Source of the DNA: Nocardioides ginsengisegetis
GTDB taxonomy: Bacteria > Actinomycetota > Actinomycetes > Propionibacteriales > Nocardioidaceae
NCBI RefSeq assembly: GCF_014138045.1
Contig: NZ_JACGXA010000003.1
Location: forward strand, 124,001 to 188,000
Direction: 5' to 3'
DNA length: 64,000 bases
The translations under genes were made by a program, and so were the position numbers. The notes below the pieces were generated by a model, which was not told the DNA's origin, did no database searches, and saw only the letters and a program-made list of their open reading frames with translations. Positions within the stretch are counted from its first letter, which is position 1. Each line of letters begins with the position of its first letter. This document shows, in pieces, positions 42,256 through 50,755 of this stretch.

Positions 42256-42930
42256 CTATCCGGGGAACGTCCAGACGAGCAGCTCGGTCGGCACCGCCGC
42301 GGTCACCTCGACCCCGGGCACGTCGGTGAACCGGAACGCGTCGCCCTGCGACAGCGGCTCGGCCAGGGACGAGCGGATCAGTGCGCCCTTGCCGACGTAG
42401 ACGTGCTGCAGCGGGTCGTCGGGCAGCGTCAGGGTGTCGCCGGCCGCGAGGCTGGCGACCAGGAAGCGGCCGCCGGCGACGGCCGCCGCCTCGACCAGCT
42501 CGCCGGACACCAGCGCCACCTCACGCACGTCGTACGACGGCTCGCCGCCCGACGTCTCGGGGCGCAGCCAGGCCTGGACGAAGCGGGTCGGCCCGACGCC
42601 GGTCGCGGCCACCTCGGCGTGCGTGATGCCCGTGCCGGCCGACTGCACCTGCACCATCCCGGGGCGGACGAGCGTGGCCGCGCCGGTGGAGTCGGTGTGC
42701 TCGACCGCGCCGTCGAGGACCCACGTGACGATCTCGAGGTCGGAGTGCCGGTGCTCGGGGAAGCCCACCCCCGGGCCGAGCAGGTGCTCGTCGTGGCAGA
42801 CCAGCGGCCCGAAGCCGAGGTTGTCGGGGTCGTAGTGCTCCCCGAAGGCGAACGAGTGGCGGGTGTCCCGTCCCCGATCTCGGGTACGGAATCGTTGGGT
42901 AGCCCGACGGATCTCAACAGTCACGGGCAT
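42256..42930 (-). CDS. Pirin family protein
   Basis: This 224-residue cupin protein matches the shorter bacterial pirins: FGEHYDPDNLGFGPL near residue 28, then GVGFPEHRHSDLEIVTWVLD with the metal-binding His residues and AGTGITHAEVA. Pirins bind iron and some act as quercetinases. The C-terminal half is a second, degenerate cupin. ATG 42930 is shown, but GTG 42924 fits the local leaderless pattern (GACAAT then seven bases) and would shorten it by two residues. It is divergent from the GH1 gene with nine bases between starts. Confidence 0.88.
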   Translation of the reverse strand: MPVTVEIRRATQRFRTRDRGRDTRHSFAFGEHYDPDNLGFGPLVCHDEHLLGPGVGFPEHRHSDLEIVTWVLDGAVEHTDSTGAATLVRPGMVQVQSAGTGITHAEVAATGVGPTRFVQAWLRPETSGGEPSYDVREVALVSGELVEAAAVAGGRFLVASLAAGDTLTLPDDPLQHVYVGKGALIRSSLAEPLSQGDAFRFTDVPGVEVTAAVPTELLVWTFPG

Positions 42931-42939
42931 GATTGTCGC

Positions 42940-44298
42940 GTGCCCCCGCCCCACCCCGAGAGCCACCCCGAGCTCCCTCCCGGCTTCCGCTTCGGCACCA
43001 GCACCGCGGCGTACCAGATCGAGGGCGCCGCCCACGAGGACGGCAAGGGCCCCAGCGTCTGGGACGCCTTCGCCGCGCAGCCCGGACGGATCAAGGACGG
43101 GTCGACGGGCGAGGTGGCCTGCGACCACTACCACCGGTACGCCGAGGACGTCGCGCTGATGAAGCAGCTCGGCGTCGGCGGCTACCGCTTCTCGCTGTCC
43201 TGGCCGCGGATCCAGCCCACGGGCGCCGGCAAGCCCAACGAGAAGGGCCTGGACTTCTACGACCGGTTGATCGACACGCTCCTCGACGCGGGCGTGCAGC
43301 CGATGGTCACGCTCTACCACTGGGACCTGCCGCTGGCCCTCGAGGACGACGGCGGCTGGATCAACCGGGCCACCATCGACCGCTTCGCCGACTTCGCCAG
43401 CATCGTCGGGGAGCGCTACGCCGACCGGGTCGAGCACTGGATCCCGATCAACGAGCCCAACGTCGTCACGATGATGGGCTACGCGACCGGGGTGCACGCG
43501 CCGGGCCGCACCCTGATGTTCGACGCCCTGCCCGTCGCCCACCACCTGCTCCTCGGCCACGGACGCGCCGCGATCGCGCTGCGTGCCGCCGGCGCCACGA
43601 GCATCGGGTGCGCCAACAACCACGCGCCGATGTGGCCGGCCAGCGACCTGCCCGAGGACGTCGGGGCGACCAAGCTCTTCGACGCGATCTGGAACGGCAT
43701 GTTCCTCGAGCCGATGCTGCTCGGGCGCTACCCCGCCGACCTCCAGCCGTTGCTCGCGAACAACATCGAGCCCGGCGACATGGCCACGATCCGGCAGCCC
43801 CTCGACTTCTACGGTGTCAACTACTACAACCCCATGAAGGTCGCGGCGGCCCCGGAGGACTCCGAGATGCCGTTCCTCCTGGGCGAGCTGCTCGGCTACC
43901 CGACCACCGACTTCGGCTGGCCGGTCGTCCCCGACGCGCTGCGCGAGTGGCTGATCACCTTCCGCGCCCGCTTCCGCGCCGCCCTGCCGCCGATCATGAT
44001 CACCGAGTCGGGCTGCTCCTACGGCATGGGTCCCGACGCCGATGGGGTGGTCGACGACCAGCCCCGCATCGACTACCTCGACGCCCACCTGCGTGCCGTC
44101 GCCACCGCCGTCCAGCGCGGGGTCGACGTGCGCGGCTACTACACGTGGTCGTTGCTCGACAACTTCGAGTGGGCCGAGGGGTTCACGCAGCGCTTCGGGC
44201 TCGTGCACGTCGACTACGAGACGCAGAAGCGCACGCCGAAGCGCTCGTTCCAGTGGTACGCCGACACGATCGCGGCGCAGACCAAGTCCGTCGGCTAG
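42940..44298 (+). CDS. Glycoside hydrolase family 1 beta-glucosidase
   Basis: This 452-residue TIM-barrel enzyme hydrolyses beta-glycosides. GFRFGTSTAAYQIEGAAHED near residue 17 is the GH1 N-terminal signature. The acid/base is Glu172 in WIPINEPNV, and the nucleophile is Glu356 in ITESGCS, where most family members read TENG. The aglycone end with GYYTWSLLDNFEWAEGF and RFGLVHVDYETQKRTPKRS is intact. No signal peptide is present, so it is intracellular. The GTG at 42940 is the only start upstream of the barrel; CATGAT precedes it by six bases. No sugar transporter is nearby. Confidence 0.93.
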   Translation: MPPPHPESHPELPPGFRFGTSTAAYQIEGAAHEDGKGPSVWDAFAAQPGRIKDGSTGEVACDHYHRYAEDVALMKQLGVGGYRFSLSWPRIQPTGAGKPNEKGLDFYDRLIDTLLDAGVQPMVTLYHWDLPLALEDDGGWINRATIDRFADFASIVGERYADRVEHWIPINEPNVVTMMGYATGVHAPGRTLMFDALPVAHHLLLGHGRAAIALRAAGATSIGCANNHAPMWPASDLPEDVGATKLFDAIWNGMFLEPMLLGRYPADLQPLLANNIEPGDMATIRQPLDFYGVNYYNPMKVAAAPEDSEMPFLLGELLGYPTTDFGWPVVPDALREWLITFRARFRAALPPIMITESGCSYGMGPDADGVVDDQPRIDYLDAHLRAVATAVQRGVDVRGYYTWSLLDNFEWAEGFTQRFGLVHVDYETQKRTPKRSFQWYADTIAAQTKSVG

Positions 44299-44327
44299 CC
44301 GGCTCGCTGGTTGGGGCCTACACCGAC

Positions 44328-44461
44328 GTCGGGTGCGGGTTGCCGCGCCTGCGGCGCGGTTCAGAGAATTACGTGGCCACCGCAGGGTTCGCACGAGGTG
44401 CCTCCGGGCCCTGCTTTCCGGGTTTCGGCTTCTTCGCTCGACCGTCGTGATCGAGGTTTCA
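44328..44461. repeat. Long inverted repeat, arm on 5' side of DUF222 gene 2
   Basis: Matches 5968-6094 in direct orientation with scattered changes (GTCGGGTGC, CCGCGCCTGCGGCGCGGTTC, then GCACGAGGTGCCTCCGGG). It begins 30 bases after the GH1 stop and ends 87 bases before the DUF222 start. Confidence 0.8.
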
Positions 44462-44547
44462 AAATTCTCTCGATTCTTTACCTTTCTTCGGTCGAAATAG
44501 GGCCTCTGGCCTGCGGTTTTGTCGGTGGTCCCTGCTGGAATTGATCC

Positions 44548-45783
44548 ATGACAGCGATGGTCCAGCAGCCTCCTCGACACCAGGTGTCGCGCGCTGTGGC
44601 TGCTGTCCATGAACTGTTCGACGCGGTGTCCGATGCGTCGTTGTGGTCGATGTCGACCGAGGAGGCCGCGGCGACTCTGGCGGCGGCCACCCGGATGGTC
44701 GCGCGAGCGCAGGAGATCGAGATGCGGGTCGCCGAGCACGCCAAGACCGTCGGCGTCGGGGAATCCGTCGGGGCGACCTCGACGACCAACTTCTGGGCGC
44801 ACGCGACCAAGCAGACTCAGACCGCCGCGCACGGCAAGATGCGCCTCGCGGTCGCGCTGGCCGCCCGGCCGGCTCTGCGTACGGCGGTCGCCGCGGGTGA
44901 CGTGCTGGTCGACCAGGCGCGGGTGATCGTCGATGCGGTCGAGGTCCTCCCGGTCGAGCATCGCGACGAGGCCGAGGCGATGCTGATCAAGTTCGCCGCC
45001 GAGCACGACGCGCAGGCGTTGAAGAGGCTGGGTCGGCGGATCCTGGAGTTCCTGGACCCCGAGGCAGCGGACGCCCACGAGGCGAAGCAGCTCGAGGCCG
45101 AGGAACGCGACGCCGCCCGGTCCACCAAGCTGACCATGACCGATGACGGGCACGGCAAGGTGCACGGACGGTTCACGCTGCCGTCCGCGCAGGCCGCGAT
45201 GCTGAAGAAGGCGCTGCTCGCGTTCGCCGCCCCGAAGCACCGTGCCGCGGTCGACGGGTGTGTCGGTGAGCGGCGGCCGTCGGCGGAGCGGATGGGGCAG
45301 GCGTTCGTCGAGCTGATCGAGCGCTACCCGACCAAGTTGCTCCCCAAGGCCGGCGGGGTGTCCGCCACGGTCGTGGTGACGATGGACATCTCCACCCTGA
45401 TGGGCGGCCTGAAGGCAGCCTCCCTGGACACCGGGGAGCGGATCACCGCCGGCCAAGCCAGAAGGCTCGCCTGTGAGGCGGGGATCATCCCCGCCGTCCT
45501 CGGCGGGAAGTCCCAGGTCCTCGACCTCGGCCGCAAGCGCCGGTTCCACAGCGAGTCCCAGCGGATCGCGATGGCCATCGAGCAGGGCGGCTGCAACGCC
45601 GAGGGGTGCGACTGGCCACCCGGCCTGTGTCACGGCCACCACCCCATCCCGTGGAGCCTGGGCGGCGAGACGAACAAGGACGGCATGCTCCTCTGTCCCC
45701 ACCACCACGCGAGGGCCCATGACCCGAAGTTCACGATGACCAAACAGTCCGGCGGGAAGGTCGCCTTCACCAGGCGGACATAG
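44548..45783 (+). CDS. DUF222 / HNH endonuclease family protein (13E12 type), copy 2
   Basis: This 411-residue protein has the same domains as the copy at 6325: DUF222 over about 30-320 and a zinc-type HNH motif at the C-terminus (GLCHGHHPIPWSLGGETN, LLCPHHHARAHD). From residue 63 on, only about 14 residues differ between copies, while residues 18-60 differ at about half of positions. In copy 2 the HNH loop has Leu where copy 1 has Glu (PWSLGG against PWSEGG). No promoter or SD is clear before ATG 44548. It reads away from the GH1 gene on the same strand. Confidence 0.9.
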   Translation: MTAMVQQPPRHQVSRAVAAVHELFDAVSDASLWSMSTEEAAATLAAATRMVARAQEIEMRVAEHAKTVGVGESVGATSTTNFWAHATKQTQTAAHGKMRLAVALAARPALRTAVAAGDVLVDQARVIVDAVEVLPVEHRDEAEAMLIKFAAEHDAQALKRLGRRILEFLDPEAADAHEAKQLEAEERDAARSTKLTMTDDGHGKVHGRFTLPSAQAAMLKKALLAFAAPKHRAAVDGCVGERRPSAERMGQAFVELIERYPTKLLPKAGGVSATVVVTMDISTLMGGLKAASLDTGERITAGQARRLACEAGIIPAVLGGKSQVLDLGRKRRFHSESQRIAMAIEQGGCNAEGCDWPPGLCHGHHPIPWSLGGETNKDGMLLCPHHHARAHDPKFTMTKQSGGKVAFTRRT

Positions 45784-45796
45784 GCCGACGTACGAC

Positions 45797-45952
45797 CAAT
45801 CTGTGAACCTTGATCACGACGGTCGAGCCAGGCGACCGAAAGTCGGCAAGCAGGGCCCGGAGGCACCTCGTGCGAGCCCTGCGGTGACCACGTAATCCTG
45901 TGAACCGCGCCGTAGGCGCGGCCACCTGCACCCGACGGCGGCGCCCAAGGCC
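45797..45952. repeat. Long inverted repeat, outer arm of DUF222 unit 2 (3' side of gene)
   Basis: The reverse complement of this segment matches 5951-6110 almost exactly, including GAACCTTGATCACGACGG and CACCTGCACCCGACGGC, so the 3' arms of the two units are closer to each other than to their own 5' arms. It starts 13 bases after the DUF222 stop. Confidence 0.8.
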
Positions 45953-46077
45953 CTGAGTCTGGGGCGGGTCGAGGGAGCCCGCGACCAGGTCGGCCGCGTC
46001 TGTGTTGCCGCCGCCGGGCGGACATGGGTCAGCGATCGTTCCGTTTGGCAAGAAACAGTCGGGGTAGCGTGCCGCCA

Positions 46078-46347
46078 ATGAGCAACGAGTCAGAAGACAC
46101 CGGGCTGACCACCAGTCAGTTGTGGCGCATGGCCTGGGTACTTGGCCTCGTCGCGGTGGGCTCCTGTTTCGTGCTCGGCCAGCACGCCGCAGACCACACT
46201 CGTGTGCAGTCAGGGCAGCTCGTCTGGCTCGCCGTCGGTATCACCTCAGCCATCTTCTCGGGCTGCTGCGCCGTGCTCGTCGGGGTCAAGTCCGCCGAAA
46301 GCCGACTCACACGGTGGGCACGGGAATCCGACCGCGCCGACCGCTAG
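46078..46347 (+). CDS. Small two-pass membrane protein
   Basis: The ATG at 46078 follows TAGCGT by seven bases and opens 89 residues. Two membrane helices are visible (WVLGLVAVGSCFVLGQ, about 20-35, and LAVGITSAIFSGCCAVLVGV, about 51-70) with a short His-containing loop and charged tails. The N-terminus is acidic and the C-terminus basic. An in-frame ATG at 46024 would start in the repeat region and was rejected. No family was recognised. Confidence 0.65.
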   Translation: MSNESEDTGLTTSQLWRMAWVLGLVAVGSCFVLGQHAADHTRVQSGQLVWLAVGITSAIFSGCCAVLVGVKSAESRLTRWARESDRADR

Positions 46348-46452
46348 GCGCTCAAGACCCCGCACACCCGTGCTCGCTCGGCACCTCGAGACCTGACCGC
46401 CGGATCGCTCGGGTGCGGTAGACGAGGCGGCGGTTGCGAGACCTGGGCCCGA

Positions 46453-46767
46453 TCAGTCGGCCGCTTGGTCGTCGTCGAACTCGAGCCTGAGCGAGCTGCG
46501 GTAGGCCGCGGAGGGCTCTGTCGACTCCTGCTCCGGCGGGGACGGGTCCCCACCCGCGGGCCAGACGGCCGTGGCGCTGAACGCGTAGCCGTCCTGGTCG
46601 ACAGGCTGGAACGTGAACTCCACGTCCTGCCCCGCGTCGAGCGTGCGGTAGCCACGGACCCGCACCACGCCGAAGTGCGCCCAGCAGCCGCCGGGAGTTT
46701 CCGCGGAGTCGATGACACCCCACCCGTCGTCGTGGTGCCATTCCCGCACCTGACCCTGGGAGCTCAT
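46453..46767 (-). CDS. Cold-shock-domain-like protein with acidic tail
   Basis: This 104-residue protein has a cold shock domain over about residues 4-70: GQVREWHHDDGWGVIDSAET, WAHFGVVRVRGYRTLDAGQD, VEFTFQPVDQDGYAFSATAV. The RNP1 motif that normally reads KGFGFI is here DGWGVID, so nucleic acid binding may be altered. A Pro/Glu/Asp-rich C-terminus (about 75-104) is an addition to the usual 67-residue form. The ATG follows GACACT by six bases. Confidence 0.7.
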   Translation of the reverse strand: MSSQGQVREWHHDDGWGVIDSAETPGGCWAHFGVVRVRGYRTLDAGQDVEFTFQPVDQDGYAFSATAVWPAGGDPSPPEQESTEPSAAYRSSLRLEFDDDQAAD

Positions 46768-46874
46768 GGGTCGAGTGTCCTCGGCGCCGCAGCCGATCGC
46801 ACGGCGTTTGTTGACGCCCGGGGAGGTTCACGATCAGTGTTCGGGCATTCGGATCACGGAGTGGAGGTGCGGAC

Positions 46875-47408
46875 ATGAGGCCTGCACGTCACACGGCTGC
46901 CCTCGTCGCCTGCGGCCTGGCCCTGGTCGCGCTCGGGTCCGGATGCGGCGCCACGGCTGCCGATGACCGTTCCGCACCGGTGTCGGCGAGGTCCGCCACG
47001 CCCACGCCCACGCCAACGACGGCGCCGCTGGAGCTCCCCTCCAACTTCGTGCGCCTGATGGCACACCACGGCTATGTGCTCGACCAGGGGAATGCCGCCG
47101 ACGCGAGCATCGACGCCGACACCGCTGTCATCAGGGCGCGCACGGGTTACGGCCTCTTCAGCGACACCGATCCCGCGGTCGCCGCCTACTACCTGGTCAC
47201 CACGCCGCGCGGCGGGCCGCTGGAGAATCCCCAGGATCCGGGCTCTCCCGTGGAGCCCGACCTCGACCACGCGCCCATGTGGGTCGTCTACGCCCGGACC
47301 GACGTCCTCAAGGACGAGTCACACCCGTCGCGGGGGTGGGTTCTCGGCAGCGTCGTGGTCTTCGTGGACGCGACGACGGGCCGGGCCGAGCAGGCCATCA
47401 CCTACTAG
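46875..47408 (+). CDS. Putative lipoprotein
   Basis: This 177-residue protein starts at ATG 46875 with GGAGG seven bases upstream. The signal (HTAALVACGLALVALGSGC) ends in a lipobox with Cys near residue 24, followed by a Ser/Thr/Pro linker (SARSATPTPTPTTAP). The mature domain (about 55-177) has no recognised family; WVVYARTDVLKDES and VVVFVDATTGRAEQAIT look like beta strands of a small extracytoplasmic domain. It is convergent with the sulfotransferase gene, 11 bases apart. Confidence 0.72.
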   Translation: MRPARHTAALVACGLALVALGSGCGATAADDRSAPVSARSATPTPTPTTAPLELPSNFVRLMAHHGYVLDQGNAADASIDADTAVIRARTGYGLFSDTDPAVAAYYLVTTPRGGPLENPQDPGSPVEPDLDHAPMWVVYARTDVLKDESHPSRGWVLGSVVVFVDATTGRAEQAITY

Positions 47409-47419
47409 CGGCCGGTGGG

Positions 47420-48064
47420 TCAGGTCGAGTGCCGCACGGCCATCGTCGCGCGGACCTGCTCCTCGTCGTAGGGCTCGCCGAGCCAGGCGTACATCGCGGC
47501 GAGCGTCGACGGGTCGGCGACGTACTCGTCGTAGTGGACGCGGTACGCCGCGTCGCCGAGGTCGTCGGCGACGTCGAGGATCCGCCGCTCGATGCCGGCG
47601 AGCTGGTCGGACTTGTCGCCGTCGGCCCACCACTTGCTCTTGAGGACGTCGGCGTGGTCGCGGGTGTTGACGAGGAACCGGGCTCCGGGGAAGACCTCGC
47701 GCAGCCACGCGACGTACTCCGGGAGGTCCGGCTGGTACCAGCGGATCTCCTTGAAGCCGGTGACGCGGGTGTCCTCCTTGGGCCGCAGCACCGTGTCGAG
47801 GACGAGCCGCCGGGTCTTGGCGAGCGCCTTGCGGCGCGGGTAGTCGGCGGCGCCGAACCACGGGTGCGTGCGCATCCGGAGCGCGTCGGTGGGGCCGGCC
47901 TCGCTGGCCCGCTCCATCGCCCGGTGGAAGTCGTAGAGGTGGTGCACGGCGTCGTGGTTCTCGCCGCGGATGAGCCAGCCCGGCTGGGCGTTGAGCAGGC
48001 CGGAGAGCAGGGTGGAGCCCGACCGGCCGTAGGTCATGACGAACAGGTAGGACAGGTCCCTCAT
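47420..48064 (-). CDS. Sulfotransferase family protein
   Basis: This 214-residue protein has the PAPS-binding loop at the N-terminus (LFVMTYGRSGSTLLSGLLNA) and the second conserved strand FLVNTRDHADVLKSKWW, the equivalent of the 3'-phosphate site. Such enzymes move sulfate from PAPS to hydroxyls of sugars or lipids. Its ATG overlaps the methyltransferase stop (48061-48064). It ends the leftward arm of the glycan cluster and probably acts on the same polymer as its neighbours, which is an inference. Confidence 0.85.
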   Translation of the reverse strand: MRDLSYLFVMTYGRSGSTLLSGLLNAQPGWLIRGENHDAVHHLYDFHRAMERASEAGPTDALRMRTHPWFGAADYPRRKALAKTRRLVLDTVLRPKEDTRVTGFKEIRWYQPDLPEYVAWLREVFPGARFLVNTRDHADVLKSKWWADGDKSDQLAGIERRILDVADDLGDAAYRVHYDEYVADPSTLAAMYAWLGEPYDEEQVRATMAVRHST

Positions 48065-48756
48065 CGACGCCGCAGGACGTACATCGACTGCCCGTCGGTC
48101 TCCCGGCCGTGGACGTACTGCTCGACGGCGAGGCCGGCGTCCCAGAGCGTCGCCTCGAAGAAGCGGCGGTCGAAGCGCACGCAGTGCAGCGCGCCCTTCC
48201 AGTCCAGCTTGAGGTAGTCGGTGGGGTTCTCCACGCAGTCGGGGACGTCCTCCTCGACGAACGCGGTCATCCACGCGCGGCCCTCGGGCGACAGGATCCG
48301 GGCGATCGTGCGGCCGTAGCCGGCGATGTCCTCGGTGAGCATGTGGGAGAACACCGAGTAGGAGTAGAGGACGTCGACGCTGCCCGGCTCCGCCGGGATG
48401 TCGTAGGTCTCGTCGCCGTCGGGGTTGTAGCGCGCGTTCTTCTGGTCCACCAGCGTGAAGCGGGTGTGCGCGTCGCTGAGGTGGTCCCGTGCCCAGTTGA
48501 GCAGCTCGGGCTGGACGTCGACGCCGTGGTAGTCGGCCACGTGACCGAGCAGGTGCTTGACGCCGACGGCGAGGCGGCCCGCGCCGCAGCCCCAGTCGAG
48601 GAGCGTCTTGCGGCGGGTCAGGCCCGCCGTACGACGCAGCATCCGCACGTCACGGATCCCGGCCTCGATGAAGTCCTGGTCCTTCTTGAAGTGCGCGCCG
48701 CCCATGCGCAGCGGGCCGGGCGGAAGCGGGATGTCCATCGGCAGGTCGGTGCTCAC
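48061..48756 (-). CDS. Class I SAM-dependent methyltransferase
   Basis: This 231-residue protein carries motif I LLDWGCGAGRLAVGVKHLLG (about residues 51-70), motif II YHGVDVQPELLNWARDHL and motif III VDVLYSYSVFSHML. It would methylate a small molecule or glycan using S-adenosylmethionine. The start is GTG 48756, supported by TAGACT seven bases upstream (48764-48769, minus strand), so it may have its own leaderless promoter as well as coupling to the glycosyltransferase upstream. The sulfotransferase overlaps its stop. Confidence 0.87.
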   Translation of the reverse strand: MSTDLPMDIPLPPGPLRMGGAHFKKDQDFIEAGIRDVRMLRRTAGLTRRKTLLDWGCGAGRLAVGVKHLLGHVADYHGVDVQPELLNWARDHLSDAHTRFTLVDQKNARYNPDGDETYDIPAEPGSVDVLYSYSVFSHMLTEDIAGYGRTIARILSPEGRAWMTAFVEEDVPDCVENPTDYLKLDWKGALHCVRFDRRFFEATLWDAGLAVEQYVHGRETDGQSMYVLRRR

Positions 48757-48766
48757 CCGGGGGAGT

Positions 48767-50671
48767 CTACGAGCGGGTGGCGCGTTGTCGCAGGGCCGCG
48801 TCGAGCAGCGTGGCGGCGCGGGCGTCGAAGGAGTGCTCGGCCACCACCCGGTGCGCGGTGGCCAGGCGGGCGTCCGCATCGGGGTAGTGCCGCTCGAAGT
48901 CGCCGGTGGCGAGCCGTCGGAAGTCGTCGACGTCGCGGAAGACCGGCACCGCGTCGTCCACCACGTCGCTCAGCCCCGCCACGTCGTCGCTGAGCAGCCG
49001 GGCGCCGCAGGCCAGCGCGTCGAAGACGCGGTTGGAGACGAACCCCTCGGTCCGCATGTCCTCCCAGTGGTCGTTGAGCACCAGCCCGGCGCCGGCGTAG
49101 AGCCGCCCGAGCTCCTCGTTGGGCACCGACGTGCCCGCGACGTCGGGCCACCACTCGGCCCAGCCGGTGCCGTAGAGGGTGAGGTCGGCGCCGGTCTCGC
49201 GGGCCGCCGCGACCACGGGGCGCAGGACGCCGCGCGAGCCGCCGACGAAGAGGAGCCGGGGGCCCGTGTCGGGGGCGGCGAGGCCGGGGTGGAAGCGGGT
49301 CGGGTCGGTGCACTGGAGCAGCGGGGTGATCGGAAGGCCCCACTCGCGGCTGCGGTGCGCGGACCAGGCGGTGCCGGCGGCGAACGCGACGTCGTACGCC
49401 GCGCACTCGGCCCCCGTGACGTCCTCGGGGTGGCTGATCACCCACAGCAGGTTGACCGGGCCGGGCTGGGGGGCGACGGCGTCGAGGCCGCGGATCGTCA
49501 GCACCACGTCGTCGGTGCTGCGCGACGCGCGGCCGCGGGTCTCGGGGTGGTCGACGGTGACCCACTGGCCGAGCCGGCCCAGCGCGTCGGCGAGGGAGCG
49601 GGCGAAGTGCAGGTCGCCCCAGTGCCCGCCGATGCCGGCCGGGGCGGCGATGTCGAGGGCCCAGCGCAGGGCGGGGCGCCCTTCGACCACCCGGATCGGC
49701 TCCCCGGCCTCGTCGTACCCGGCCCGACCCAGCAACTGCTGGGTGGTGGACAGCCGGGCGGGGGTCGCCGGCTCGGACGGCGGCCCGTCCTCGCGGGGCT
49801 GGACGACCCGGCTCGACGCGACGAGGACCGTGTCGCCGTCGGCTCCCTCCCGGCGGGCGAGGACGCCCGGCCAGGGCGCCGGCAGCGCGAGGCCGTCGAG
49901 CCGCTCGGCGTCGCCGGTCGGATGCCCCACCAGCAGCGGGGCAACGCCATCCGAGGTGTACGCCGCTCCGGCGGCCGCGACGGTGAAGTCGGGCGCGAGC
50001 AGCAGCGGCTGGGCGGACGCGACCCCGTCGCGTTCCAGCGCGGCGACCAGGTCGTCGAGCCAGGGCCAGCGCGGGGCGTTGACCGACGGCCGGACGTCGA
50101 CGACGACGCGCGCCGGGACGGGCTCGGTCGGGGCGACGACCCGCACGGACGGCAGTCCGCCCGCGACCGACCGCAGCACCCGTGTCGCGGCCACCCCGTC
50201 GGTGACGAGCAGCGCGGTGGCGTCGGGGTGGAACCGGGCGAGGTGCCGGGCCCAGCCGACGGCGCGCGCCGGGTCGGCCACCTCGACGCGGACGACGACG
50301 TCGGCGAGCGGCGACCGGGGCAGGTCGGGGAGCAGCTCGGCCGGGTCGTGGTCGGCCAGCCACTCCTCCAGCGGCCCGGTCTCCTCGATGTCCACGAGCG
50401 GGTGTGGCGAGCGGGTCCGCTCGTGCGGGGAGCCGAGGTAGAAGCTCAGGGGGTCGGGCGCCTTCTTGCGCCACTTGCCGCCGGGGTAGATCCACCGCGG
50501 CTCGAAGAGCGGGTGCGGCGAGAGCTCCTCGTCCTGCTCGGTCACCCAGTGGGTGGCGGCCTCGGCGCGGGAGCCGAAGGTCCGCCCGGCCTGCGCGGCG
50601 TACCAGTCGGGGTCGAAGAGACGCGACTCCACGACGAGCGCGATCGCGGCTTCCTCGGCGGCGCTGGGCAT
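48767..50671 (-). CDS. Large glycosyltransferase (GT-B, group 1) with N-terminal extension
   Basis: This 634-residue protein has a GT-B glycosyltransferase in its C-terminal half (about 350-620): GGHWGDLHFARSLADALGRL, LLWVISHPEDVTG and the C-terminal donor loop EGFVSNRVFDALACGARLLS. The first 120 residues (FDPDWYAAQAGRTFGSRAEA, THWVTEQDEELSPHPLFEPR, GGKWRKKAPDPLSFYLGSP) resemble the N-terminal motifs of polymer-type glycosyltransferases. GAGGAG eight bases before ATG 50671 supports the start. It is divergent from the sulfotransferase at 50756, 84 bases apart, and heads the leftward glycan operon. Confidence 0.85.
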   Translation of the reverse strand: MPSAAEEAAIALVVESRLFDPDWYAAQAGRTFGSRAEAATHWVTEQDEELSPHPLFEPRWIYPGGKWRKKAPDPLSFYLGSPHERTRSPHPLVDIEETGPLEEWLADHDPAELLPDLPRSPLADVVVRVEVADPARAVGWARHLARFHPDATALLVTDGVAATRVLRSVAGGLPSVRVVAPTEPVPARVVVDVRPSVNAPRWPWLDDLVAALERDGVASAQPLLLAPDFTVAAAGAAYTSDGVAPLLVGHPTGDAERLDGLALPAPWPGVLARREGADGDTVLVASSRVVQPREDGPPSEPATPARLSTTQQLLGRAGYDEAGEPIRVVEGRPALRWALDIAAPAGIGGHWGDLHFARSLADALGRLGQWVTVDHPETRGRASRSTDDVVLTIRGLDAVAPQPGPVNLLWVISHPEDVTGAECAAYDVAFAAGTAWSAHRSREWGLPITPLLQCTDPTRFHPGLAAPDTGPRLLFVGGSRGVLRPVVAAARETGADLTLYGTGWAEWWPDVAGTSVPNEELGRLYAGAGLVLNDHWEDMRTEGFVSNRVFDALACGARLLSDDVAGLSDVVDDAVPVFRDVDDFRRLATGDFERHYPDADARLATAHRVVAEHSFDARAATLLDAALRQRATRS

Positions 50672-50755
50672 CGCTCGACTCCTCTCCCGGGGGTGCTGGC
50701 AGGGCCCAGCCTGCACCACACGGGGCGGCCCCGGCGTTGCCGTAGGCTGACCGCC

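Larger units (their letters stand above)
44328..45952. mobile_element. Candidate inverted-repeat-bounded DUF222-HNH element, copy 2
   Basis: The arms at 44328-44461 and 45797-45952 enclose a DUF222/HNH gene reading rightward. The unit is nearly the same as that at 5951-7753 but the gene orientation is reversed and the small ORF between gene and outer arm is absent. Mobility is an inference from the repeated arrangement. Confidence 0.45.

Noticed and set aside
42256-45720. A 1154-codon minus-strand open frame across pirin, GH1 and DUF222 genes
   Set aside because: Only its last 224 codons form a recognised protein (pirin). The rest is the antisense of real genes, kept open by the high GC content.
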